Source: Tribonema minus (taxonomy: Eukaryota; Sar; Xanthophyceae; Tribonematales; Tribonemataceae). From it: a stretch of 64,000 nt of DNA. Every line of letters starts with the position of its first letter. Position 1 is the first letter of the stretch. Positions 32,821-42,856 of this stretch are shown here, piece by piece. A program made the position numbers and the translations under genes. The notes beneath the pieces were generated by a model. That model did not search any database. It saw nothing but the letters and a program-made list of their open reading frames with translations, and was not told the origin of the DNA. Location: positions 124,001-188,000 of the forward strand of contig JAFCMP010000064.1 in the NCBI GenBank assembly GCA_017506865.1, read 5' to 3'.

Positions 32821-33110
32821 GAGACCATGTCTGCGTGCAATGCGAGACGCCCCCCCCCCCCGCCCCGTCCCGGAGGGGGGGGACGGGGGGGGCAAGCCTA
32901 GTGGGCAGCCTGAGGCCCTGGCACAGCACATCTGACTTCAGGGCGGCCAACTTTTTGAGCGGTCATCACGCATTCATTTGCAATCTGTGTTTGTGAACAA
33001 CAGCAGGTGCTGCTGTTGTGCAGACCGTGGTCGTGCGCGCAGCGAGATGCCCCCCCCCTGGAGGGGGGGGGGAAGGGGGGGGGGCAATCTAGGCGGGGTC
33101 TGGCACGGCA
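32821..33110 (+). repeat. Duplicated G/C homopolymer unit
   Basis: Two related units, about 32821-32935 and 33021-33110, share GAGACGCCCC or GAGATGCCCC, a C-run, GGAGGGGGGG, a G-run, then CTAGNNGG and CTGGCAC. C-run and G-run can pair into a hairpin or form a G-quadruplex. Confidence 0.6.
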
Positions 33111-33477
33111 AACCTAATCCTTGTCAGCTCTTTGGTGAACAATGTTTCTTTAGTTTCAGGTAACACGCATGTGAGCTTAAGCTAATGCCCCCCCCAGCGG
33201 TGTAGATCATGAGTTGACAGTGAATCAATTACGTGAGCGAAAGAAGATGCTGCTTCGTACATCACTCAAGCGTAAATCACATTAGGTGTGTGTGCAGATC
33301 AGAACTGTTCCAACTATCTCGCACAATCACGTCCGTGCACGTACCCAGGACTCGACCCACTCGCAGTGGGTCCTCTCCCGCAATTCCATCAACATCAAGT
33401 GGAACTTGGAGTGTGATGGCTGCGACGTTTGAAATGTCAACAATTCAGCATTCACAGAATCATTTCGAAGTCAATGG

Positions 33478-33638
33478 TCAGGACTGCCATTAATTAAGTT
33501 GATCATTGCCGTGAGCTAGGTCAGAAACCTCATATGAAAAGCCGTGACGCAGGGCCCTGGCGCAATGACAACAAGTAGTGGAGCTGCCATGCATTTCACT
33601 GCATGGTCGAGCATACTCAGCAGGGCATGCTGTTGCAT
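33478..33638 (+). repeat. Dispersed repeat B, copy 2
   Basis: Matches 19705-19845 (CAGGACTGCCATTAATTAAG ... GTAGTGGAGCTGCCATGCAT). It ends about 210 bp before the start codon of the prenyltransferase gene. Confidence 0.7.
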
Positions 33639-33848
33639 TCAATACTCATGATGGACTCTGTGTCCGAAACTGCCATGCTGTGCATGACAAAGCTCTCTTG
33701 CTTTGCCAGTCGACAGTGGCAACTTCTGTGTCGGGTTCCGATGATGAGATTTTCTTTCAACATCAAGTGGAACTTGAAGTGCGATGGCAATGCGACTCGC
33801 GGCGTTGTCAGAACAATTTGAAAGCTAGGGGGTTGCGACAGCACGCCA

Positions 33849-36800
33849 ATGCGATCCACGGCTCTGTTGTGGGCAGCTGCTCTGGTAAGCCATTGCTGTA
33901 GCCAGCAAATTGCGTACCTCATACGCGGTGTGTGCTTGCAGCAAGGAAGAAGCCAAAAAAATTGAACTCCGTTTTTTGTTGGTTTTGTATATCTGCGACT
34001 CGCAGGGCCTGTCGGCTCAGTCCGTGCGTGCGTTTCAACTGACGCTGCCTGGCGCGCGGTTGCCAGCGTCTGGGAGGCATTGGGCAAGCTGCAAGGTCCG
34101 AGCACCACAGCAATCTCACAAGGTGAGCTCTCAGATTTTAGAAGGTTCACGGACGCGAGACGACGGCAAATGCCGACCGTGAAGACAACTGCAGCAGAGC
34201 AGTCGTCAACAGCATGCAACACCATCAGCTGCTGATCGCGCCATTCTGTGGAATGGTGTTCATTGTTATGGGCCGAGTCGGAAAATTGAAGATGGCTGTG
34301 ATCTGGACAATGACGACGGTGCTGATGGCGTGGTCTAATTTGATCTGCGCAGGCCTCATCTACAGCACTTCATGTGTCATCAACAGTGGCGCCACCCACA
34401 TCTGCCACAAACAGCACCCTTGCACCACAAGTGCACCACACAGCAGCAGCTGCGGCGGCGGCGGCGACAGCGGCACAAGTCAATGGGGAGCAGCACACCG
34501 TTGAAAATGACAGCTTCTTGAGAGTCATCTATGACTTCAGGTAAGCGCTGCTTAAAATATCCCGCAACCTTTTTTTGCGTAAAGAAGTGAGGCTTTCATG
34601 GTTGGCGATGGCATCTATTTACCCTGCCAGCAACGGCGGACGTGGTAATTCTATGCCCGACGCATGGCGTATGACTGCAACTCGTGATGCACAGCTCGGG
34701 CCAATCAGGACTGTTCTGCTACACTTTCATCTGGATTTCTAAATGGTTGCAGGTTTGAAATTCAGCACGCTGCTGCTGTTTCAGTTACGTTTCGACCAAC
34801 ACGATGGCAGTTGCGCCCTTGGTGGCCGCATGCTGATTTCTATGCGTCTTCTGCAAACTGTCAATAGATACTTTTCTGTCGTCCACTCGTATGCAATTTC
34901 GCGCTTGTCTTGATGCATCATCCATTCCCACGCAATCCGCACTCCTCGTGCAACACACACCACTGCCATAGCATTGTTACTCCTCATTTACTCACCAACA
35001 CCCCATTCTGCCCCTATCACGCGCACTCTGCAGCCGCCCACACACCCTCATCGGCAGCGCGCTATCAATCCCAGCCATAGCAATTTTTGCCACGGGATTG
35101 CCCGCGTCTCTGCCTGCGGCGCGCCAGTTGACGGCGCTGGTGCTGGCTGCAATGGTGCCCTCCCTGCTGATCAACATACACATCACGGGGCTTAATCAGA
35201 TCACCGATGTGGAGATTGACAGGTGACAACGTTTGTAAACATTTATTCCATACATATTTTTTACAGCTACGAAGTGCATGTAGTCTACAGCGTACTTGCA
35301 TTTATCAAATGGGGTACAGTTGCGGTGTCCCATGCATTCCAACATCGAGACTTGGCACAACAATAATTGCAATAGCATTGCATGCTGCATGTTTCAGTGA
35401 CCGTGTGTGCTCCATGATTTATGCAGACGGTACTCTGAAATACCACTCAAAACATCCGGTGACTGCTTGTTTGCCGAGAATTAATGCGTGCCGTTGACGT
35501 TATTTTTCAGTGCAATGCGTTCTGCAACTTGGATATTGATGTGACACTCTGCAAGCATTGAGTGTTTTCAGTCAGCGCCAGTGTTCATAGTTGCAACTGC
35601 CATGCAGCTGCCCCACTGTCCTCTGTCAAGTCTTTAGAGAGCTTCATGGTAGCCTACGTGAATTTACATTCCGACACTGCTTGTATGTGAGTACTTTGCA
35701 GCATAAGTACATGAGGCTTGCGCTGCTTTCAGTTGAGGTGCATGCCACGGACAACTATGTGCTGCTTGATCAAGAAAACTGTACCTCTGCAGGGCGTCTC
35801 TTAATACACACCCAATTTCAACACCCGCCCGCCCTAAACCGCGCTCTACCCATACCATCTTACAGGGCGAACAAGCCAGAGCTGCCGATAGCTGCGGCAA
35901 TGCATGTCCAAAATTACAACACTTTTCTGCTCTGAACCGAGCTCTACCCATATCCACTTTACAGGTCGAATAAGCCGGAGCTGCCCATAATTTACGGGCC
36001 AACTCTCAATGCATAACCACCCCAAACCGCGCTCTACCTTTACCTATTTCACATGGTGAACAAGCCGCAGCTGCCCATAGCTGCGGGGCGGCTCTCAATA
36101 CATAGTCAATTCCATTACATACCCACCCTAACCCTAACCCATACCTACATCTACAGGGTGAATAAGCGGGAGCTGCCCACTGCTACGGTCAGGATCTCAA
36201 TGCGTACCCACATTCAAGACTTACCCACGCTAACCCCAATTCTAATTCACACTTACGTCTACAGGGTGAATAAGCCAGAGCTGCCCATAGCTGCGGGACG
36301 GCTCTCAATGCGCGCCGCCATCGCAACGGTCACCGCGTGCTTGGTGGGGGGCGTGGGACTGGGGTACTTGATGCCAGCGGCGCTGACGTCACATGCACTG
36401 CAGGGGGTTATCGTGGGGAGCACCCTACTGGGGGGTATGTATTCGCTGCCACCGATCCGCCTGAAGAGGTGAGTCACCACCTGAAGTTGATGAACATGAA
36501 GTTGAAGAAAAGTGCTGCATGGGAGCACCCTGCTGGGGGGTATGTATTCGCTACCGCCGATCCGCCTGAAGAGGTGAGTCACCACCTGAAGTTGATGAAC
36601 AAAAAGTTGGTGATCAGTGATGCAGGGGCCATGGTGGGGAGCACCCTGCTGGGGGGTATGTATTCGCTGCCGCCGATCCGCCTGAAGAGGTGAGTCACAG
36701 GCTGAAGTTGATGAAAATGAAGTTGGTGATCAGTGCTGCAGTTATGGTGGTGAATACCCTGCTGGGGGGCATGTACTCGCTGCCGCCGATCCGCCTCAAG

Positions 36801-39800
36801 AGGTGAGTCACAAGCTGAACTTCAAGGACAACTGCTGCAGGGAAATTGTGTTTGTGAGCATCGTGCTGTGGGCATGGCATGCACTCGCTTTCATCGATTT
36901 GCCTCAGGAGGCGTGCCATAAACTGAAGCTGAAGGACAGCTGCTGCAGGCGTGGTCCACCTTACGCTTGCTCATTTGCACCTCATTGCACTGTCACACAA
37001 TTATTTTGCCGATCTGCACCTCCAAAAGTACATCACGCTTTCTTGTGTGACAATGATTTTTCTTGTGCAGTTTGTGAACAGATTGGGCAATGATAAAGTG
37101 CCTAGCAGCGCAGGTTGTCCAGAGACTTCAATCAGCACCACTAGCTTTTATTGCTACATATGAGCGCTTCACGTAGCTCAATAGTTTGTCTCTATATAGT
37201 CATGACCAGGCCGGAATTTGTTGGTAGAACGCTCGTGCACTCCACCATAATATCAGACAGGATTCTGTACATATTGCATGTGGATTGCGAGCAGTTGCAC
37301 GAGTTTGGTTCAAACTCTGCAATAACCCTCAAGCTGTTGTGCCGCTACAGTGACACATATTTCAGTGCATGTAGCATGGTCATCCGATGAGTATGTCCAT
37401 CTTCAGGTTGGAGGCTCTGATGGATAGCCAACATGTCGCAGGCAATGCAAGTTGAAAAGTCGTGTGGGACCGTGATTTCATTAATCTTTAATGTACTCAG
37501 TCATGTCCTGTTGGTGTTGGCACACTGATCAGGTCATAAATATATTTGATCTGGAGCAGCAATGTATGGTGTTCAATGCGAACCCTATCCGTTCAGTAGG
37601 GTATTGGGGCCAGGATTGGTTGAAGCACAATGTACATATTCATGTGCTGGCGCCAACGCTGAGCAGGTCATAAATAACTTGGAGCACCAATGTATGGTAT
37701 GTATATGTAATGGGAACCCTAACCCTGGGGTATTGGGGCCGAAATAAGTAATAAAGCTTGACCCTAGCGCTGAAGCACGAGTGTGATCTAACAGTGCTTA
37801 GACAGGGCCTACAAGATTCACTGTGCTCACAAAATGCAAAGCTTCGATGTCTTTTTGGGCAAAACCATATACATGTCCCACCTGCGTACATACCAGCCTA
37901 CGCATGCATCTACATTCCAAATGTATACCTACCTACCCCAATGTGTGGTGGCAAAAGTGGCATTTATTGCTGGCATTGCGAGCGCCAAGCACCTCAGCTG
38001 ACTGCTGTGCATATTAGAACTCTCTGCCTTCCTGGGGTGCAAGTACCTACCACCCACATTGATTTTGCAGTGTATCATATCAGTGTTTTGTGTACGTGTG
38101 CGGACAAGTCTTTTCTTGTTCTGATTGAAGCGCGCTGACCCCCCCTCAACCCCCCCCCCTCCCCCCCTTGCACCGCCGGTTTCCATTCGTACATCACCCA
38201 AGGAGTCGGAGAGGCTTCTCTCCTTCTGATCGAAGCACGCTGACCGCACCCCCCCCCCCCCCCCTTCGTTCGGCAGGTTCCCCCTGCTGGCCGCGATGTG
38301 CATCCTCAGCGTGCGCGGCGCAGTGATGAACGCGTGCTTCTACGCGCACTTCGCGCTCAAGTCTGGGGCCCTCTCGGGTGCCCTTTCGGGTGGCCTCTCG
38401 CCGCCCTCCCTGACCAGTGGCATACGGGACGTCTGCCTGCTGCCGCTGCGGGATGCGCGCTGCGGCCTCCTGGTGGGGTTCTTTGCGGTGTTCGGCGTAG
38501 TCATTGCGCTGCTGAAGGATGTGCCGGACTTCAAGGGCGACGCTCAGGTGTGTGCACTTCAACTTTATGGGTGACGCTTACGCTTGGGCAGAATATGAGT
38601 CTTGCATGCATTTGTGGTGGTGGTCTTCAGCGTGGTTGGCTGCGCTGCTGAAGGGGGGGGGGGTGGCTGGACTTCAAGGGTGACGCTCAGGCGCATCTAC
38701 TTCAACTTCAAGTGTGACGCACGGACAGTTGCACTGTACAGATACACCACTTGTGCTGACTACCAGTAGCTTGTGTTGCAAAAATGAATTTAAATCTGTG
38801 AGGTGTACACGCGTTTAAAGTTAAGTGTGCCTGCAGCGTTGTTCGCCTTCATTGTATGCGCGTGGCACTCCTCATCAATGCCTCTGCACGCTGCGCACTG
38901 CGCCCCGACATACCGCAGCAGCCAACTCTAACGCTTACCCTAACTCAAGCCAAGGCTTCTTAGGGCCAGGTTAGAGTTGGGGTCTGAAAGTCATGCGGCA
39001 CTGCTCACCAGCACTTGCCCATTGCTGTTGCCTGTTGTGTATTGCCTATCGCTTTGCAGCACAACATCCGCAGCTTCACGGTGCGCATGGGGCGCGAGCG
39101 CGTCTTTGCAGCAGCGAGCAACCTCATGATTGCGGTGAGTACACTGCACTGTACCTTGAACTGTCCCCTGCACTCATATGCTGCCTGAGAGCGCTGGCTG
39201 CGGCAGCGAGCAGCCTCATGATTGCGGTGAATACACTGAATTGTACCTTGAACTGTACTTGAACTGCGAGCGCGTCTTTGCAGCAGCGAGCAACCTCATG
39301 ATTGCGGTGAGTACACAATCTGTATACTAAAATGTGTATTCAGCTTGCATGGGCGCATCTTTAGTCTGCGGCAGCGAGCAACCTCATGAGTGCGGTGAGT
39401 ACACATATGGTACACTGTACTGTAGCATAAACTGGAAAGCGCCACAGCATTTATTCGAAAGTGATAGCAGTGCCTTGACAAGGGCAGCCGCAATGCACAC
39501 AGGGAAGTGGAAGTCATGTGTTAGCTGTGTATTGACTCATACTCTCTGTTGTTTGAGTTATGGCCCTCAAGTCTGATGTCTGTTCTGTGCTGTGCGCTGC
39601 AGCTGCTGTGGGGAACGGGAGCGGCGATGGCGGCAGCGGCGGTCAGGGCGGCTAGTGCGGCGGGCACACCGTTGTCATGGGTGGTGGGAGCCAGGGCCGC
39701 TCTGGCGGCTGTCGCTGGCGCAGCAGGTATGCATTGTAATGTAGCAAGCCTGCAAACGGTAATGAGCATGTAATTGCCATATGCTCCAACACTAATGCTC

Positions 39801-41416
39801 TGCCGGCTATCGCTGGCGCAGCACGTATGCAGTGTAATGCATCAAGCATGCCACCGTCAATGAGCATGTAACTGCCATACGCTTCAATCATCATAATTTG
39901 GCGGCTATCGCTGGCGCAGCAGCTATGCAGTGTAATATAGCAAGCATCAAAACGGTAATGAGCATGTAACTGCCATATGTTCCAACAGTACTGCTCTGCC
40001 AGCTACCGCTGGCGCAGCACGTATGCAATGCAGTAAAAGGAATTGCAGCTGGCGGCTATCGCTGACGCAGCAGGTGTGCAGTGGAATCGGGCCTGATGGC
40101 GGTGGCCCATTAAAGGCCGTAGCGGCCATGTTGACGACGCCATTACGCACAGGTGCTGTAAAATGCCCTTGGAGGGCACAAGTGCCTCATGTTGTGATGT
40201 GTATGATGCGGGCTTGAGAGAAGTCCAGGGTCAGAGGTCAAATGAGTTTTGAGTGTACAGCTGACTGGTGAGGGGTAAGTTGAAGTTGGACGCGGTGCGA
40301 GTGGCCATGCAACCAGATCACGAAGTGCTTGAGGGGCACAGGTGGCCCGTAAATGAAAACGAATCAAAAGATCGTAGAGCTCTAGGTGACAAGGGATGGT
40401 TAGCCGCAAGTGCCGTCCACCAATAATGTTATGCTGTCTATGATGCAGCTCAAGGGACGTTTAGGGTCACAGGTGGCGAGCCACAGCCATCACCGTGCAG
40501 GGATCGGCACCAATGATGGCTTGATACAATCTCGCAAGCATTTGCTGATTTGAAAACATTGACTGTAATCAGCTTAGCAAATGTAAACGAGAAAGCAATC
40601 AGTTGCGGTGAGACACATTGAAATCTGCTGAGTGCATCATTGCCTGCTGCTTTATGGCGCAGGTGTTTTACGGTGTGCATGCTTTGAAGACTTTGCAGTT
40701 TGAATGAGCATCCCTCGTGTTAACGCCATCTGCACCTGCCATAGGGATGCCCATATGAGTGAGGCAGGCCCCACTGGCATGGAACTATGGACGTGCAGAC
40801 ATTGCCCTTGCAGTTGAAGTGTTGAAGTGATGTTGCACTGACGCAGCAGCAAGGCAACCTGCGCATCCTGCTAAATGTGCTCCAATCATCGTTGCATACC
40901 AAATCTCAGTGCTGAGCGAAGCACATACGGGTTCCTTATACTTCAATTATCAAATAGGTCCACTGTACCATGGCTCTATAATTACAAGTAAGGCTTGAAC
41001 TTGAAAGTGCGCAGAAGCAGTTGCATGGGCTTTGTGTCTAACCATGGCAAGTCCTGGTCGGTTGAAGAATGGAATCACATGGTGGAGTGCAAGATAACAG
41101 GCTGCACCAGGGGCACAGGGAGCCTTTGTGCCGTCAATCATCAAGAACAACAGCGGGGTGTGCCAGGACAGCACTGGTACACAGCAGTTCACCCCTGGGA
41201 TTATCTGCTTACTCGTTGCCAACGGACATTTACAAGCAGGCTTTTCATATTGTGTGCTGATACAGTGGATTCATTCTGTTCTCCTGTGCAGGGCGAACGG
41301 TGCTATTGAAGCGGCGCGCTGTGAACCCCACAGACCCCAAACAAGTCTACAAGTTCTACATGTTCCTCTGGGGCCTCTTCTACACCAGCTACCTCTGCCT
41401 GCCGTTTGTGCGATGA
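33849..41416 (+). CDS. Plastid homogentisate prenyltransferase (UbiA family)
   Basis: Joins a prenyl or phytyl chain to homogentisate in the plastid membrane, for plastoquinone or tocopherol. Nine exons join in phase to 442 residues: 33849-33884, 34006-34122, 34353-34540, 35034-35222, 36265-36468, 38277-38547, 39060-39134, 39603-39726 and 41292-41416. The start MRSTALLWAAAL is a signal peptide; its cleavage lies before SVRA-FQL, so the bipartite plastid presequence is itself split by introns. Family motifs: YDFSRPHTLIGS, GLNQITDVEID (first Asp-rich motif), NKPELPIAAGRLSM, GGMYSLPPIRLKRFPLLAA, LKDVPDFKGD (second Asp-rich motif), HNIRSFTVRMG, and the C-terminus FYMFLWGLFYTSYLCLPFVR. Several membrane helices are evident. 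Phytyl- versus solanesyl-transferase cannot be decided by eye. Ghost exons surround exons 5 to 8. Confidence 0.92.
35866..36205 (+). repeat. Four ghosts before prenyltransferase exon 36265-36468
   Basis: Copies of CTACAG|GGTGAATAAGCC and the NKPELPI coding start at 35866-35905, 35965-36010, 36055-36105 and 36157-36205, at intervals of about 90-105 bp; the intact exon starts at 36265. Each copy includes the preceding AACCGCGCTCTACCCATACC-like intron text and fades after 40-50 coding bases. The third copy has lost its AG. Confidence 0.9.
36515..36911 (+). repeat. Four ghosts of the 3' end of exon 36265-36468
   Basis: The exon end coding for LGGMYSLPPIRLKR plus GTGAGTCAC and the intron start (CTGAAGTTGATGAA) recurs at 36515-36573, 36621-36689 and 36737-36802, and in decayed form at 36838-36911. 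The second and third copies still read GGMYSLPPIRLKR without error. Confidence 0.9.
38110..38170 (+). repeat. Ghost of the acceptor of exon 38277-38547
   Basis: GATTGAAGCGCGCTGACC, a C-run and GGTTTCC repeat the true acceptor region at 38228-38290 (GATCGAAGCACGCTGACC, C-run, GGCAG|GTTCC). A further ghost, of the 3' end of the same exon, is at 38634-38691 (CTGCGCTGCTGAAGG ... GGACTTCAAGGGTGACGCTC). Confidence 0.7.
39203..39402 (+). repeat. Three ghosts of exon 39060-39134
   Basis: GCAGCGAGCAACCTCATGAT and the donor GCGGTGAGTACAC recur at 39203-39237, 39265-39311 and 39366-39402. The second copy also includes GAGCGCGTCTTTGCAGCAGC, so it is longer. Confidence 0.85.
39803..40082 (+). repeat. Four ghosts of the end of exon 39603-39726
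   Basis: GGCTATCGCTGGCGCAGCA followed by the donor (C/G)GTATGCAGTG recurs at about 39803-39835, 39899-39932, 40000-40032 and 40047-40082, with the intron word AATGAGCATGTAACTGCCAT between copies. Confidence 0.85.
40354..40422 (-). repeat. Dispersed repeat A, copy 2
   Basis: Reverse complement of 3943-4018: GAATCAAAAGATCGTAGAGC, then AGGTGACAAGGGATGGTTAG and CGTCCACCAATAA. It lies in the last intron of the prenyltransferase gene. Confidence 0.7.
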
Positions 41417-42856
41417 ACTGGTGAACGAGCGTCAGCGAGAGAAGTGCACTGCGCATGTACAAGGCGAATCGGTGCTGTTCCACTATCTCTTCCGACATGT
41501 TGAGCATCGCTGCGTGGAAGTAGTCTCAACAGACAACACATGGCGGCTGCGATAACGTTGTCGAGAGCGGAATTCTGGCCCTTCTTTCAGGATCCCTTTG
41601 CTTGTGCCCCGCTTCTGATGCGTCTGTGCGCGCGGGAGAAAACGGGGTGGGAAGGGAGGATGCACCCCTGATGTAGTGGGGGGGGGGGGTTGGGCCAGGG
41701 AGGGGGGAGGACAGCAACATCAATGTGCGGGTGCCTGTTGCTTGTGTAGCAATAAATAAGTCGGGCGCAAGCGCTTCATGTGTGGACGTCCTGTATTGCG
41801 TGGCAGCACATCTGCAGCACACTGCGCGTGTGGCCCCGTACGTGTGCTAACTTCAAAGAGTACTAGTAAGTGGCGGAGTGCTGCATACCTACCGACACCA
41901 TTTTACACAAATCTGTAGCAGCAGCCCATTGTGTAATGAAACGTACGCAGCCCGTCTGCTCTGTGAACTGCGCCATTCATGTCGCTCGTGTTTTGTTGCG
42001 CTAGCATCTGTTTTGCGATTGAACATCTGCGCACTGCTGGTGACTGGATAATATGAAGCGTGTCATGTTTGCGTAAAGCGTCCGATTGACACTGCATGCA
42101 CGCTGTGTACTCTTGGTGCTGTGAGCGTTCACGTGCGTTCCGAACGGGTGTGGTGTTGATGTACAGTGGTCAAAGGAACTGAATAAATAAAAGTCTGATG
42201 TTCGCATGCGCATGCTGTGGAGCACACACACGGCGGGCCACATATACGTCGTCACCTTTCATGCGTGTCTTATCATGTCCGTGTGGGAAAGGTACACTAC
42301 ACTCAGGATGTTGGAAGTGATCGTCTCTCGAGAGTTCTTGCTGCAATCATTCCGTTTTATTTATTTATGATTCATTCATCCATTTCATGCATTTTCAGTA
42401 AAAAATGTCATGATGTTCAAGGCTTCGTTCACTTCAGCAACAGCGAGAGAAGCTCCAGCTAAGCTCTACTGCTGCTCGCGTGGAGGATTTGGGCAGCTCT
42501 CGCTTTGACGACCTGCTGCACCCTGCCAACAACAGGCCAGTCTAAGCAGGAGCGCTCGCTGGCTCGCATCTCGCTGGTGTGCAACTTGCATCAGGGTCAA
42601 GCGGCAGATCCGGCGAGTGACGCGTATGTACACCAAACTGTTGACGCTGGGGCCGTCTGCTAGTACTGGATAAGCGGTGTTGTCAGCTGAGGCCTGTTTG
42701 GCGGGGGAGACGGCAGTCTGCGCCGGTCTAGATCAATACAAAGCTCTACCTCAAAGAAACAGCTCGAGTACCACGGGACACGTGCAGTGAGGCAGAAAAA
42801 CACCTGCGGTGCCACCAGCAGCAGCGCAGCAAGGCTCACGCAACAGCAGCGTTCTC
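41417..42856. other. Intergenic region between prenyltransferase and kinase
   Basis: Holds a G-run (41677-41689) and no recognisable gene. The final part upstream of 42857 should contain the kinase promoter. Confidence 0.5.

Larger units (their letters stand above)
30710..33848. other. Region between protease and prenyltransferase genes
   Basis: 5' exons of the minus-strand protease may lie here, but none could be supported. It contains G/C homopolymer repeats (32821-33110), dispersed repeat B (33478-33638) and, near 33390 and 33757, two copies of ACATCAAGTGGAACTTG. The last 200 bp should contain the prenyltransferase promoter. Confidence 0.45.

Noticed and set aside
36621-36689. Prenyltransferase ghost as a usable alternative exon
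   Set aside because: Joining it after the phase-2 donor at 36468 puts GGMYSLPPIRLKR out of frame and shifts the next exon, so it cannot code for the same peptide. It is treated as a relic.
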